Assembly (NCBI GenBank): GCA_963556495.2
Contig: OY747703.1
Span: 26,493,796-26,557,795 of the forward strand
DNA from: Valencia hispanica
Taxonomy: Eukaryota; Chordata; Actinopteri; Cyprinodontiformes; Valenciidae
Direction: 5' to 3'
DNA: 64,000 bases
How positions within the stretch are numbered: the stretch's first letter is position 1; each line of letters begins with the position of its first letter. Below, in pieces: positions 1 through 12,526 of the stretch. The notes beneath the pieces are model-generated. The model had not been told where the DNA came from. It did no database searches and saw only the letters and a program-made list of their open reading frames with translations. Made by a program: the position numbers and the translations under genes.

Positions 1-543
1 TCCCAAATTCCTTCCATTTAATGCTACAAATTTTTTCTATTTTTTCTCAAGTCTATGCAGGGTTGTCAAACAGAACTCAACGCTTTTCTGGATCCAAGTT
101 ATTACTTTAAAGGGAGGAATTAAATTTAAAAAAAAACAAAGAGGAAAATACAAACAGACGCATTTAAAATAACTGGTCTGTTGCTTAATGCTTTACGTGA
201 TGTCACTAGAGAAGTGCATGCTCAAGCTCCTTTTTTTGGAGGGTCGATTTTATCATGAATAAATAATGATTACCTTCAAAAATAACAAAAACTAAATGTA
301 AAACTGACTGCGACATGTTTTGTTACAGTGGAAAGTGAGATTAATTGATGTTACACCAACAAGCTTTGAATTCAATGTCTAAAAAACCTGTGTCTTTATT
401 ACTGTAAAAAAACACCTTTATGGGAGGGAATCTGACTTAAAGATGTTAAATTTATGTTTCTTTAATTTCATCAACATAGAAGCCTCTAAAATGAAGAATG
501 AACTAGTCCTAGAGCCACTTTAGGGTGTGGTTTTGAAGCTTAC

Positions 544-3500
544 TAGGTTTGATTGACTCCAGAGGCACTGTAACATCTGCTAATGAAATGCTGTCGTAGG
601 GGTCAGGCCCAGATGACGAGGTTTTGTCTGCAATGCCAAGACTGGCGAGGAGGACCCCATCAGGCTGCTCCGAGTGGACAAGGTGGCTGGATGCCAGCCC
701 CAGAACAGGAGCCGCCCTACAGCTCGCCCCAGACATTGCTTGGAGATCTCGCAAAGGGACCTTAGAGTGAGGCTGGACCTTATCCCTGCAGGGAAAGCAA
801 ACAAATCAAACTAACTGGAAAATTTTCTGGAAAACACCCCTTCTTTTTACAAGTAAAAAAACAAACAAAAAAACAGTGCAGCAGTGTTTTACACTTTTCT
901 TTTCAAACTTATATGTTTTTCAGAATTTCAAACTAACTGAGTTCATGGCAAGCATTTTGAAAAGGATCAGACTTTAAATTTGAAAAAACAAAAAAACTAA
1001 TCAATCTGAGGAAAGATAAACAAACAGATGGATAGCTGGACGAACCTGGTGGATGACAGATTGATCAAAAACAATAGGAAGAACAAAAACAGGTCTGTGT
1101 GGAGTAAATGAATAATGAATAAGTTGCTGGAATACAAATGCGTTTCCATGTTTTCCAAACCTTTCTTTTTATAAGACCGTGCAGAAGCCCTGATCGCAGT
1201 AAAAGGCGGCTCTGCTTACTGATATCCACTCTGGTTACTTCCACTCACCATTTCATCTGCTGGCTTTCTGGAGGTAGAGACTGCTGTAACAATGTTTTCC
1301 CCAGCAAATCCAGCTCTTCCATTGCTTTCGGTGCAGCAGCGGTGCCCCCTGCTGGTGGGGCCTGTGACGTTTGTACCACTGCTGGTTGCAACGCCACAGA
1401 TTCTGCAATATTTAAGGACTGACGACAAACAGGGGGTCAACAGATTGCAGTAAATAATCATTTTCACACCAAATCCTAACTGCATTTGTCTGTGGCTTTT
1501 CTAGCTTCATGTTGATAAAAATAGTTGAATCTGAAGCTTAAATAAAAATGTGTTAGGGTATTAATTCCCACCTGAGAGATGATGTTAGAGTCACAGTTTT
1601 CTGATACATTCAATCCTGAAACAGCATGTGGAAGAAAACATTTTTTTTTATTGATGTGAAAATGATAAAAGTTAAAGACATCTCAGATCTAAAACATCTG
1701 TATCAAGATAAAGGGAGTCTTGCTCACCCAGAGACATTAGCTCATCATCCAAGAGGCTCAAGCCCAGGTTCTGAGATGCAGCCTGTGGGTTGGAAGGTTC
1801 TGTGTTTCCTGAAACACTGAGTCCTGTCAGGTCTAATAGTGCCGAATTGCTGCCGCCTGATTTTGAGTCTGTATAAGTAAAAAAAAATAAAGGCAAAATA
1901 AACCAACAGAGAAAGAGCTGCACATATTTTTTACACAATTACTCGGAAAAGACAAACACACCTTGTTGCGAGGCCGGAGCATCTTTTGACACCTCCTCCC
2001 CCTTAATCAGCTGCCTGTACAGATTGATGACCTGCGTCAGGCTGTCGTTAGCCTCCAATATGTCCGCTGCAAGGCGCAAACAGATCAGTGACACGACGGT
2101 GGAATCCGAATGCTAGACTTTAAACCCAAACTGACCTAGAGCTTCATCGTTGTCTTCCGTATCGCTTGCTAATCTGAATAAGGTAGGCCTCATCTTTTCA
2201 CAGCGCTGGTAAAGATCCTGTAATCAAACACATGTCAGAACAGGCAAACAGCATCTCTTTAAACAGGGCTAAGACCAATACAGCACATTCCACTCATTGG
2301 AACCCCACATTCAAATAAGTAAAAAGCCTAAGAGAAACGGCTGTTATTTTTATTTTTTATTTGCAAAACGACTTTTTTCCTAACATCACTCCCAAACAAC
2401 TGGTTGGCGTGAGAAGACATCAAATAGTTGGTTTGGAGATCTGTTTTGCTGACAATTCACTCTTTTCTTCCATAAACTACATGCAAAACCCCCACAAAAT
2501 AAAGAGAATATAGAATAATAATAATAATAATATTAATAATAATAATAATAAGTAAGGTAGAGCGATCATATAAAACAAAATCTTTGTTTGCATTGGACCA
2601 CAGCAAACATTGCTGGTTGGTCTAGAACAGGGGTGCCCAATTCCGGTCTTCAAGGGCCGCTCTACTGCATGTTTTAGTTCTTTCCCTGGTTCAGCACACC
2701 TGGATCAAATGATAGCTCATTATCAGGCCTCTGCAGAACTTTGACAAGCTGAGGAGATAGTTGGACCATTTGAATCAGCTGTGTTGGAGCAGAGACACGT
2801 CTAAAACTGGCCGGAGACCGGACCTTGTGGCCCAGAATTGGACACCCATTGTCTATGGGCTCATTGGAAGACCAGATGTCACCCTGGCCAACTGGTGAAA
2901 AAACTGAAGAAGAAATCCTAAGTTAGAGTTTCATTTTTCCATCTTGAGCCACTCTGATTACCTTAAATGAACAGGAGCTGAAGTTTCAGACAGATAATGA
3001 AACAAAGGACTCACACTGCACTAATGAACTACAGAAGAAGAAAAAAATGTTTCTACACATTTAAAAATGCTAATCCATTTTGTTTTCACAGTAAAAAACA
3101 AAACCCAAGGCCGTAAATGAGAAAAGGATGAGTTTGTTAATGACTGAGGTCTACACACCCTAATGAGCTCCTGGTTGCTGCTGGAGCAGCTCTCCTTGCT
3201 GTAGCCCTCCAGCAGCTGGCTCAGCAGGCTCACACTTTCCTTCACCTCCTGGATGGCGTTCACTCGCTTGGAAACTTTCTCCACTCGCTTTTGATCCTGG
3301 AAGAAAAAAATTAAAGGAGGGAAAGCCATCTTAATTTGACATTTTGAAATGTATGTTGCACAGTGGAGCGGTTGGTAGCACTGTTGTCTTGCAGCAAGAA
3401 GGTCCTGGGTTCGAATCCCAGCCTGGGGTCTTTCTGCATGTAGTTTGCATGTTCTCCCTGTGCATGTGTGGGTTCCCTCTGGTTCCTCCGGCTTCCTCCG

Positions 3501-6500
3501 ACAGTCCGAAAACATGACTGTTGGGTTAATTGGTCTCTCTAAATTGCCCTTAGGTTTGAGTGTGCGCGCGCATGGTTATCTCTGTGTTGCCCCGCGATGG
3601 ACTGGCGACCTGCCCAGGGTGTACCCGCCTATCGCCCGATGACTGCTAGTGACAGGCACCAGCCCCCCGCATAGGATGTATGTTGTTTCATAATCGAAAT
3701 AATAAATGAAACTAAACCCAGTTGATCCTTTTTAACATGCAAAATTAAAACGCAGTTGCTTTGAAGCCACCGAATTCCCAAAAAAGTGTATGTATTTACA
3801 TCAAATAAGAAAAATAACAGGTTATGATCACGAAAATGATTGTGAATCCGGTTTTCTGCATGAGTGACATCAAAACCGAGGTCAACCTGGACTTTTCCTT
3901 TCAGTATTAAAATATAAATCTTATGCATGCGAGTAGATGCCTTGCACTTTGTGAACTGAAATCACTCACTTCTTGAACCATTTCCTTGATGAGCTTGTTT
4001 GCTGCTCTTAAATCATCAGGGTGGGTGCTCTTTAACAGGCGGGACAGCATCTACAATAACAGGATGAGACAGGAGAGAGGGGGAAAAGAAAGAGGAAGAG
4101 GAATGTGTAAACACTGAGTCCCCAGGAGTTCAATTTCACATGACCTGATGGATTTTTGTTCCGGTGAGACATGAGCATATCCATCACAAATGAAAAAAAT
4201 AATAATAACGTTCTACTTCATGATGACACATGGTGCTTCTTGATCTCCCGTCACGCACCTTGGATTTCTCCTCGTCCTCAAAGATCTCACTTTTGGCTCT
4301 GGGTGGAGGCGGTGGGAGGGGCTTGTCACCAGGAAGCACAGGATCTTGCTTTACAATACCTGGAAACAACAGGAGCATATATTAACCTGCTACAAAACAA
4401 ACTCCTAACACCACAACTCCTGCTTCAGGCATCAACGCTGTGTGCCAATGCTTTAAGAGCATCAAAAACATCAAATCCAAACACCCTTTTTCCTGCTCTG
4501 AGGTGGCACCTCACGTCTTCCAGACTAAGGGAATATAAAGTAGAAAACAGAGGCTTTCGTTTCAATGTACACATTAAGTGATTCATGTGGGACTATAGTC
4601 TTAGGTGGGAGGTCCATTTTTAAACGTCACACTAGATTCAGCTACACATGACCCGGGACACTAGTCCCGTGCTTGTGCTAAAAGCAGAACCGATTCTATC
4701 TACCTAAATGCTGGAAACAAGTAAATATGGAGAACCAAAACCATCATTATCAGCTCAGGAAAGGAAGTAAAAACTTCCAAAAGCTACTATTGGTTAATCT
4801 ACAGAGTGGAACACCACATAAGTAAAGAAGCTTCAAACATTAAATAAATACCGTCTCAAAGTCATTTTTTTTAATTATTATGAAAATAAAGGGAAAAGCT
4901 CACCCTGTTTTTTCAGCATCTGATAAGCTTCAGCAATCTTTGGCTCATCTGGATGCCACACGGTCCAGCTGTACATCATCTCTAAAACCTTTGCCTTCAC
5001 CGGCTCTGGAGCCCGGGATCCTAAATACTACGAGAGAGAGAGAAAATTGCTTATAAATATTGTAATGCTTCTTTTAGAACTAGGATGGAGACTGCAAGGT
5101 TTCTGAAAATGTTTTATATCCATATCAACACTCAGCTCTAAATCCATCATCCAATTTAACAGCATACATAGAAGATTTTTCTAGAGATCAGGCTTTGAAT
5201 GAGGTACCTGAAAAAAACCATAGATAGACTAAGATGGATGCTTAGATAAATGGATAGATAAGCAACCTTTAGAAAATGGAACAGCACAGTACAAAGTACA
5301 AATATTTTTTCTAAACTCCATACACCCCCCCCCATACTTATCCAGAGCTAGACCAGATTTTATCACGTGGAAAATGTGTCACAACCTATTAAATAGTCAG
5401 ATTAATAGAAATGTTCACGTATCAAAGCCTAATATAAAAAAATTCATTTCCCTCTGGAAAAGAAAGTGATGGAATCTAATTTAAAAACAAAAAATTAACA
5501 TGGTTTTTACTCAAGAAATTAAATCAACAGAAAATGTGTTTTTTATGCATGTAGTCATCTTGTGCACCACATATGATACAGCTGTGTGTGTTTTAGCAAA
5601 CTAAATTGGAATAAATCGTATGCCATCGTAATTTATTCCCTTAGCAGAATTTTTTTATTTTGATTATTTCAATGTCTTTTCTATAGTTTTGTTTATTTAC
5701 ATTAGCATGAATTTTTACAGTATTGTAAAGATTGATATTAAATATACATATCTCCAAACACTGTAGATAGACACAAGCTTTCATAGGGTGTCTTAATTTT
5801 TTAACATGACTGCTGCCATCAAAGAGTTCCTACACAGTCTGGAAAAATATACAATCTGATTTACGAAGAGCAGTCGCTTTTTTTGGCTTATAAACGCCCA
5901 GAATTTAGATTTGGGATAGAAAATGTGACTGTTTTTGTTTAGATTTCTAGAAAATATAATAATAGCTTTATCATTAATGCTGTATCCATAGTGGATCTAA
6001 TCTACAAAATATTGGATGATGAAAGAGAGTTTCTGCTTTGTTGTTATAGCTCAAAAGAAAAGAAAAAATCTCAAGCATATTAAGTTGCAACCAAACTAGT
6101 GAGACAAGAGATAAGGACATTACCTTGGGTGAGACCACCTTGATGAGTTCATTAAGAAAGCGAAACTTTCCCACTTCACCATGAAACTTGTTCCCACAAT
6201 TCTTCATACATGTCTCAAGAACCTGGGAGATGATCAAAGTTTGAATTTACAGTGGCTTGCAAAAGTATTCGGCCCCCTTGAACTTTTCCACATTTTGTCA
6301 CATTACAGCCACAAACATGAATCAATTTTATTGGAATTCCACGTGAAAGACCAATACAAAGTGGTGTACACGTGAGAAGTGGAACAAAAATTATACATGA
6401 TTCCAAACATTTTTTACAAATAAACAACTGAAAAGTGGGGTGTGCGTAATTATTCAGCCCCCTTTGGTCTGAGTGCAGTCAGTTGCCCATAGACATTGCC

Positions 6501-9500
6501 TGATGAGTGTTAATGACTAAATAGAGTCCACCTGTGTGTAATCTAATGTCAGTACAAATACAGCTGCCCTGTGACGGCCTCAGAGGTTGTCTAAGAGAAT
6601 GTTGGGAGCAACAACACCATGAAGTCCAAAGAACACACCAGACAGGTCAGGGATAAAGTTATTGAGAAATTTAAAGCAGGCTTTGGCTACAAAAAGATTT
6701 CCCAAGCCTTGAACATCCCACGGAGCGCTGTTCAAGGGATCATTCAGAAATGGAAGGAGTATGGCACAACTGTAAACCTACCAAGACAAGGCCGTCCACC
6801 TAAACTCACAGGCCGAACAAGGAGAGCGCTGATCAGAAATGCAGCCAAGAGGCCCATGGTGACTCTGGATGAGCTGCAGAGATCTACAGCTCAGGTGGAG
6901 GAATCTGTCCATAGGACAACTATTAGTGGTGCACTGCACAAAGTTGGCCTTTATGGAAGAGTGGCAAGAAGAAAGAAAACCATAAGAAGTCCCGTTTGCA
7001 GTTTGCCACAAGCCATGTGGGGACACAGCAAACATGTGGAAGAAGGTGCTCTGGTCAGATGAGACCAAAATGGAACTTTTTGGCCAGAATGCAAAACGCT
7101 ATGTGTGGCGGAAAACTAACACTGCACATCATTCTGAACACACCATCCCCACTGTCAAATATGGTGGTGGCAGCATCATGCTCTGGGGGTGCTTCTCTTC
7201 AGCAGGGACAGGGAAGCTGGTCAGAGTTGATGGGAAGATGGATGGAGGCAAATACAGGGCAATCTTGGAAGAAAACCTCTTGGAGTCTGCAAAAGACTTG
7301 AGACTGGGGCGAAGGTTCACCTTCCAGCAGGACAACGACCCTAAACATAAAGCCAGGGTAACAATGGAATGGTTTAAAACAAAACATATCCATGTGTTAG
7401 AATGGCCCAGTCAAAGTCCAGATCTAAATCCAATCGAGAATCTGTGGCAAGATCTGAAAGCTGCTGTTCACAAACGCTGTCCATCTAATCTGACTGAGCT
7501 GGAGCTGTTTTGCAAAGAAGAATGGGCAAGAATTTCAGTCTCTAGATGTGCAAAGCTGGTAGAGACATACCCTAAAAGACTGGCAGCTGGAATTGCAGCA
7601 AAAGCTGGTTCTACAAAGTATTGACTAAGGGGGTGAATAATTACGCACACCCCACGTTTCACTTATTTATTTGTAAAAATGTTTGGAATCATATAGGATT
7701 TTCGTTCCACTTCTCACGTGTACACCACTTTGTATTGGTCTTTCACGTGGAATTCCAATAAAATTGATTCATGCTTGTGGCTGTAATGTGACAAAATGTG
7801 GAAAAGTTTAAGGGGGGGAAAAAATTTTGCAAGCCCCTGTATGTGTATTTATTGTTAAGAGACCCCTTTTCACTGAATGTGTGGTGCTTATTTGTTTAAC
7901 TCCTACCAGTAGTGCTTGCATCGCCTCCCACTCCTGAGGAGACTGGATTTTGTGGGCCAGAAGTCTGGTTGCAAGCGGAGGCCTGATAAAAATGAAAATA
8001 TTAGAACAAACACTTTAGGGGTCTAAATCACAAATGCAAACCTTGTTAATTTAAAATTAGATACAATTATTTCCACTGCCAAGAAGAAAAAAAGAAGAAA
8101 AAAAAACATTTCAGTTAAATGAATTGGACATATTCACAAAATACCCAGCAAAAACTGGAATTACTGAGTTTACAAAAAATAAATTTGACAGATAATAAAA
8201 TGAATTTCTTTATTTTAAAAGGTAAAATTGTGTAGTCACACTTTTTCTTGTTTTGTTTTCTTATTCAAAAATTCGGAGCCATGAAAAGTATTTACCCCCC
8301 TTTGCTCTGTTTTTGCTTTTCTTTCACAAATAAATGTCTGAGATGAAACAATTTTAAGACTGAATAGAAAATGCAGTTTTCAAATTATAATTTCATTTAT
8401 TAAAGGGAAAAAAAACGAAATCTCTAAATCGAACTGTTCCTATATGAAAATATAGTTACCTTCCTAGTTTATTCCTGAAATAACTGTGATAAGTCACTTT
8501 TTTGGGGGTTAAATTTGACCAAGCACAACCAGGCCTGATTACCTTCTGACCTGTAGATTTAAATAAAACCAGTATGATATCAAAGAGAAGCCTAAGAGAC
8601 CTCAAAAAACTATTTCTACAGCTTTGGTACCCCAGGAACCCACAGTGAAAGCCATTATCCACAACTGGAGAAATGTCAAAACCTGGTTAACCTTCACTGG
8701 ATTAGCTGGTCTACTAAATTTACTCCAAAGAGCGCATCCAAAAAGTAACAAAAGAACAACATCAAGCACCACAGGCCTCACTGCAGGTAAAGTCAGCATT
8801 CTTGATTTATCAATAAGAAACAGACTTCTTATGTATATGCTTAAAAACAATCAATACAGCTGAAATAAAACAATACAATAAAGAGTGGGCCGAAATTCCT
8901 CAACAATAACTTGGTACAGGTAATGGTACTTGTTGCAACCAAGGGTGGCAGGACTAGTAGACAGGTCACTTTTTCTATTAATAAATGAAATCAACATTTG
9001 AAATTAGCTTTTAGTATTCACTAAGCTCATCTTTGGCTGACGGTGGTTTTGTTTCATGATCTGAAACATGTCAGCATAGCTAAAAAGCAAGAACAGAAGA
9101 CATATTTAAAAAGGGAGAAAGAAGTTTTCACAGCACTATATCAGGCATCTTCATTCATCCTCTTACCCATCTGGTTCATTGTCGAGTCCATCACAAAATC
9201 CCTTGATATTGTCCCAGTCAGTTTCCTTATTCAGAGGATTGGTGGCCTTATCTGTGTGTGAGAAACCCACTATAAGTAATTTAAAAAACAAATCACGGAA
9301 CAGCTTGATGTCAGATGAATTAAACAAGTGTCCCTGACCCGTTTTTCTTATTTTTCTTCAGCTCTCTGGTTTTGCAGATAGATTAATCAGGAAAATCTGT
9401 GTTTGCAGAACTTCCTCAAATTGAGCTGATAGTTTAAGAAGATACATTCTGGACCTGGCTAGCATCAACTAAACGCTTCCAGGATATTCACATTCACACA

Positions 9501-9824
9501 GCTTTTAAAGCAACACTGAATACGGAATCCACGCCAGGATCGGAGCAAAAAAAACCCAACAAAAAACAGCACAGCTTCTAGTTGTCTTTCTTCCTTGTCA
9601 CCAATTGCACTTTGCTGACTTGATATTTTGAGTGACAACAACTCATTAGCTTGTGAGGAGTGCGCCAGCGACGACCAGAAATAAAACACGACATTAAACA
9701 CAAACATACTCTAAAGCGGCGCCTCGGTTCTTACTGTCGTTCAAACCTTCGTTGGTGTAGCAATGTAGGATGACTTACTGATTAGAGACTGAAGGCTAGT
9801 CTCTTCAGAGGGGGCCGCCGCCAT
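544..9824 (-). CDS. gga1: GGA1, ADP-ribosylation-factor-binding clathrin adaptor; 3' end beyond window
   Basis: Monomeric adaptor that sorts acidic-dileucine cargo such as mannose-6-phosphate receptors between trans-Golgi network and endosomes. Exons, in transcript order: 9824-9779, 9251-9167, 7982-7907, 6222-6124, 5027-4904, 4359-4259, 4050-3970, 3296-3159, 2217-2136, 2066-1962, 1868-1728, 1615-1572, 1418-1249, 785-544. All junctions are GT-AG and phases match, giving 511 codons. The VHS domain (about residues 1-145) includes KFRFLNELIKVVSPK. The GAT domain (about 180-310) includes RPTLFRLASDTEDNDEAL, which fits GGA1 better than GGA3. The hinge has LLDLTGL and an internal DDELM (about 352-356), known in GGA1 to mimic cargo and inhibit VHS. 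It ends at VPLESIKPS, just before the ear domain, whose exons must lie left of base 1. Start chosen at MAAAPSEE; the upstream region is GC-rich with YY1-like motifs. Introns carry a SINE, an hAT-like MITE and two Tc1-like elements. Family identity is sure; the paralogue call is strong. Confidence 0.93.
2517..2551. repeat. (AAT)n microsatellite in a gga1 intron
   Basis: Short imperfect run of AAT/ATA units between gga1 exons 9 and 8. Confidence 0.8.
2628..2851. mobile_element. hAT-like MITE, family A, copy 1
   Basis: Begins CAGGGGTGCCCAATTCCGG and ends with the imperfect complement CCAGAATTGGACACCCATTG. The interior has a CTCCAACACAGCTG-type segment on the opposite strand. It has no coding capacity. 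Flanking bases share TCTA, so a target duplication is uncertain. Copies 2 and 3 are at 28398 and 30175. Confidence 0.65.
3359..3675 (+). mobile_element. tRNA-derived SINE with perfect 10-bp target duplication
   Basis: The 5' part is tRNA-like, with an A-box region (GGAGCGGTTGGTAGCACT) and a perfect B box GGTTCGAATCC (3408-3418). It is followed by a body with GTTTGCATGTTCTCCCTGTG and GCGATGGACTGGCGACCTG. The direct repeat ATGTATGTTG flanks it at 3349-3358 and 3676-3685. It lies in gga1 intron 7, antisense to the gene. Confidence 0.88.
6250..7839 (+). mobile_element. Tc1-like transposon with about 215-bp inverted ends
   Basis: A full-length element in gga1 intron 3. It starts CAGTGGCTTGCAAAAG and ends TTTTGCAAGCCCCTG, bounded by TA on both sides (6248-6249 and 7840-7841). 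The left end, about 6250-6465, is repeated inverted at about 7626-7839. It encloses one transposase gene, broken by frameshifts. Confidence 0.93.
6619..7624 (+). pseudogene. Tc1-family transposase, frameshifted
   Basis: The DNA-binding part starts MKSKEHTRQVRDKV and continues with paired-type helix-turn-helix sequence (GYKKISQALNIPRSAVQGII). The catalytic part has KVLWSDETKMELFG, QQDNDPKHKA and SPDLNPIENLW, the D, D and E positions of a DD34E transposase. Frame 1 breaks near 6980 after YGRVARRKK, a short stretch runs in a third frame, and the rest from about 7034 is in frame 2. The size of the gap compared with relatives suggests a deletion of about 13 bases plus a 1-base loss near 7020. Inactive as it stands. 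Confidence 0.92.
8270..9010 (+). mobile_element. Internally deleted Tc1-like relic, second family
   Basis: In gga1 intron 2. The decayed helix-turn-helix coding region shows TVKAIIHNWRN and SILDLSIRNRL. It jumps at about 8880 to a C-terminal piece (AAAGAGTGGGCCGAAATTCC). The catalytic middle is missing and several stops interrupt the frame. Confidence 0.7.
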
Positions 9825-9924
9825 CTTTACAGGATTCTTAACCACCTCGCTACTATCGCGTGACTTTTGTAACAACGCGTGGATGTGGAGCGCAGGAGAC
9901 GCCGTCGACGTGACCGCCATCTTG
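9817..9924. promoter_or_regulatory. YY1-like motifs at the gga1 start
   Basis: On the minus strand AAGATGGCGGC (9827-9817) contains the gga1 start codon itself, and CAAGATGGCGG (9924-9914) lies about 90 bp upstream. AAnATGGCGGC is the classic downstream YY1 element of housekeeping promoters, often overlapping the initiator codon. A related AAATATGGCGGAC is at 11778-11790 in the same intergenic region. Confidence 0.5.
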
Positions 9925-10119
9925 TGAGTGGCGGTGACGCAAAAAAAGCTGTGTCCTTCTTTGAAGCAAAAAGGTCGACTTCTTCTTCTGAGAGGTATTA
10001 ATTTGTTTAGATGAAGTTTTTAAAGTTTTTAAGTTGAAGTCTAAACAACAATTTCTAATAATCTGTAGGTAAGGAATCATGGGTGTGAATGATACAAATA
10101 ATAATATTAATAACATTAA

Positions 10120-10234
<115 letters not shown>

Positions 10235-10535
10235 AACTGCAGTTTTTACTTTGTCACCTTGCACATTGCGTTATTGCTTTTCGAATGCATCTGTAGTCCC
10301 AACAAAAGTTTGTATAATAATCATAATTATTTTTTTTAACTGATCTATTTAACAGTCGTTTTTGCTTTATTCACCTTGCATTTTATCCTCCTTGTTCCCG
10401 TTACAATACATCTGCTGTCCTAACAAGAGTTTATATCAACCTTTAGAAAATAATGCCTGTGTTATGAGAATATGTTAACATTTTATTTACCATTATTATT
10501 AATGGTTTAGTGACCTTTACACTTTCTTGTCCCTT

Positions 10536-10985
10536 GTTCCTGTTTCATGTCAGTTCAGTTTATTTATACAGCTCCAGTTCCCAGCAAATGTCACCTCAAG
10601 GCATTTCAGAAGATAAACAGATCTAGATCTTATTCATACAGAATTGTGTAATCACGTCAATTCTATCATGCGGACTATTCAATAGCATCTCCAGTTCCAA
10701 AAAAGTGATGATGATGATTATGATGATGATGAAATATTATTATTATTTTCAGTAGTAGTATTATGCTCTTCATTGTAGATTTCCTGTTTGCACACACCCA
10801 AGAGCATAAAAGACAAATGATCAAGAGTCAGCATACAGTTTTCACTATTGCAGCTAGAAACTATTGATCAGGCCTGAAATCTGGGTGTAGTGATAGACTC
10901 AAGGCAAGGTAAATTTATTTGTATACCACAATTTCAGCAACAAGGCAATTCAAGGGACTTTGCATGACCTGAACCTTCGAAGACA
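10536..10985. repeat. Fragments of unclassified interspersed repeats
   Basis: The segment TTCAGTTTATTTATACAGC through CACCTCAAGGCATTTCAGA (about 10555-10610) is related to the repeat at 49905-50560. A second unit, GGCAAGGTAAATTTATTTG (about 10911-10970), recurs at 11487-11560, 20205-20240 and 30433-30493. No coding content. Confidence 0.45.
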
Positions 10986-11029
10986 CATAAAGATAAATAC
11001 AAAAGTCAGCCTGAAGAACGTTTCCAGGA

Positions 11030-11490
11030 TTATATTACGAATTTCCCAGCAAGATCTTTAGAACCTCATCCATGCATTTATCTTTAGTTGGATTGATTAC
11101 TACAACAGCATCTTCACAGGTCCGCATAGAAAGATAATCAGACAGCTGTAGCTCATCCAGCTCACGTCCTCACTAAAACTAGGGAAATAGAGCACATCAC
11201 CCTAGTTCTAAAGTCCTTACAGTGGCTCCCTGTAGCTCAGAGAATAGACTTTAAAATACTTTTGTTAGTTTTTAAATCATTGAATGGCTTAGCACCAAAA
11301 TACAATAAAGATCTGATGTTGTATTAACTTTTCTGAAAACTGAAGTGTTCTGCTTCAAGTGTACTCTGCATCTCAGGAGTCAGAACCAAATATGGAGAAG
11401 CAGCATTCAGTTATTATAATCCCTTTAATCTGAAAAAAACTTCCAGAAAACTGCAAACCGCTGAAACACTGATTTCCTTTAAATCAAGGC
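11030..11490 (+). mobile_element. L2-like LINE fragment (C-terminal end of reverse transcriptase)
   Basis: Translated across frames, it reads like the end of an L2-type ORF2: DYYNSIFTG, TKTREIEHITLVLKSLQWLP, RIDFKILLLVFKSLNGLAP and YGEAAFSYYNP. It is interrupted by stops and has no 5' part. It is flanked by two copies of the GGCAAGG repeat. Confidence 0.7.
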
Positions 11491-11823
11491 AAGGCAAGGC
11501 AATTATATTTGTAAAGCACACTTTCAACAACAAGGTGATTCAATCTGCTTTTCAAGGCTAAAAGCCCCTTTTTTTTAGAGCTGCCTTAGATTACTAACAT
11601 AAACTGTGGTCTGCCTTTCAACCTGTCATTGTTTTCCCTTATTGCCACTGCGATTTAATGTTTTTTGCTCGTTTATTGTGTCATTTTCCTTTTTATCATG
11701 TAAAGCACGTTGAATTGACTTGCTGCTAAAAATGTCCTATGCAAATAAAATCGCCTTCCCTAAAAGAAAAAAACTCAAAATATGGCGGACGTGCTGACGG
11801 ATGTCTTCTCTCTGATTGTGCAG

Positions 11824-11836
11824 CGCCCCCTGGTGG
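11824..11836 (-). promoter_or_regulatory. CTCF-like core motif, gga1-micall1 intergenic
   Basis: CGCCCCCTGGTGG matches the 13-base CTCF core (YGCCMYCTGSTGG) at every position. It lies about 700 bp upstream of the micall1 start codon between the two divergent genes. Confidence 0.45.
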
Positions 11837-12526
11837 AGGAGAGGAGCAACGACAGAGAGGTTCTTAGAAGAAAGGTCTCAGGTGTGCTGGCAGCAATTTT
11901 AGCTTAACTAGAATAGAGCAACGCCACCACTTTGTATTGTATCACCAGCCCAGGTGTTTTATTTTTATTTTCCGTTTCCGGCTTTAGTTTCTGACAAGTG
12001 TTTGGAGTTACTCAGCGTCGGTTCCAGCGATTGTAGCAACAAAAAGGCGGTGTGGTCCACGCCAAGGAGGAAATTATCATCCCTGCTTCGACCTCATCAA
12101 ACCTCCTGCGTACCAACAACAAGAAGAAGCCTCCTAAAGTGGATGTGTCCAGAAGTTTGATTTTAGTTTGCTGTATCAGCTCCCCGGGCTTCAGTCAGTG
12201 GTGCTATAGCAACAACAGGCTCCGGTTTACATGTGGCCGTTTCTAGGTCGATAGTTTCACACGGGAAATTAACTTCAGGCTCTTTTGCTTTTGCATTTGC
12301 AACAGTCCGCTAACCTCTCGCGCTGTTGTGAGCCATGTTACTCCGTGGACGTGGGTGAATGCTACACCTCGACTCTGTTCGGGTGTTGCCTTGCTGTCGC
12401 CTCTCTGCAGCAGCTGCTGCGGCTGCAGTGGTTTCCCGTCTCTCTCGACGCCGTTTGAAACAAAGAGAACTCGATCTATTTATTTGCCTTTGATACGGCT
12501 GCACATGTGTGCCGAACAGTAGCGCG

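Noticed and set aside
1..543. Search for the gga1 ear-domain exons
   Set aside because: No stretch encodes the expected PVTVYDxxGFRILFHFA-type sequence; these exons must lie beyond the left edge.
3395..3430. Possible tRNA gene
   Set aside because: A and B boxes are present, but the sequence continues into a SINE body with target duplication and no cloverleaf.
12310..12522. Open frames just upstream of the micall1 start
   Set aside because: Likely 5' UTR or promoter; the frames derive from CTG/CAG-rich sequence and do not join micall1.
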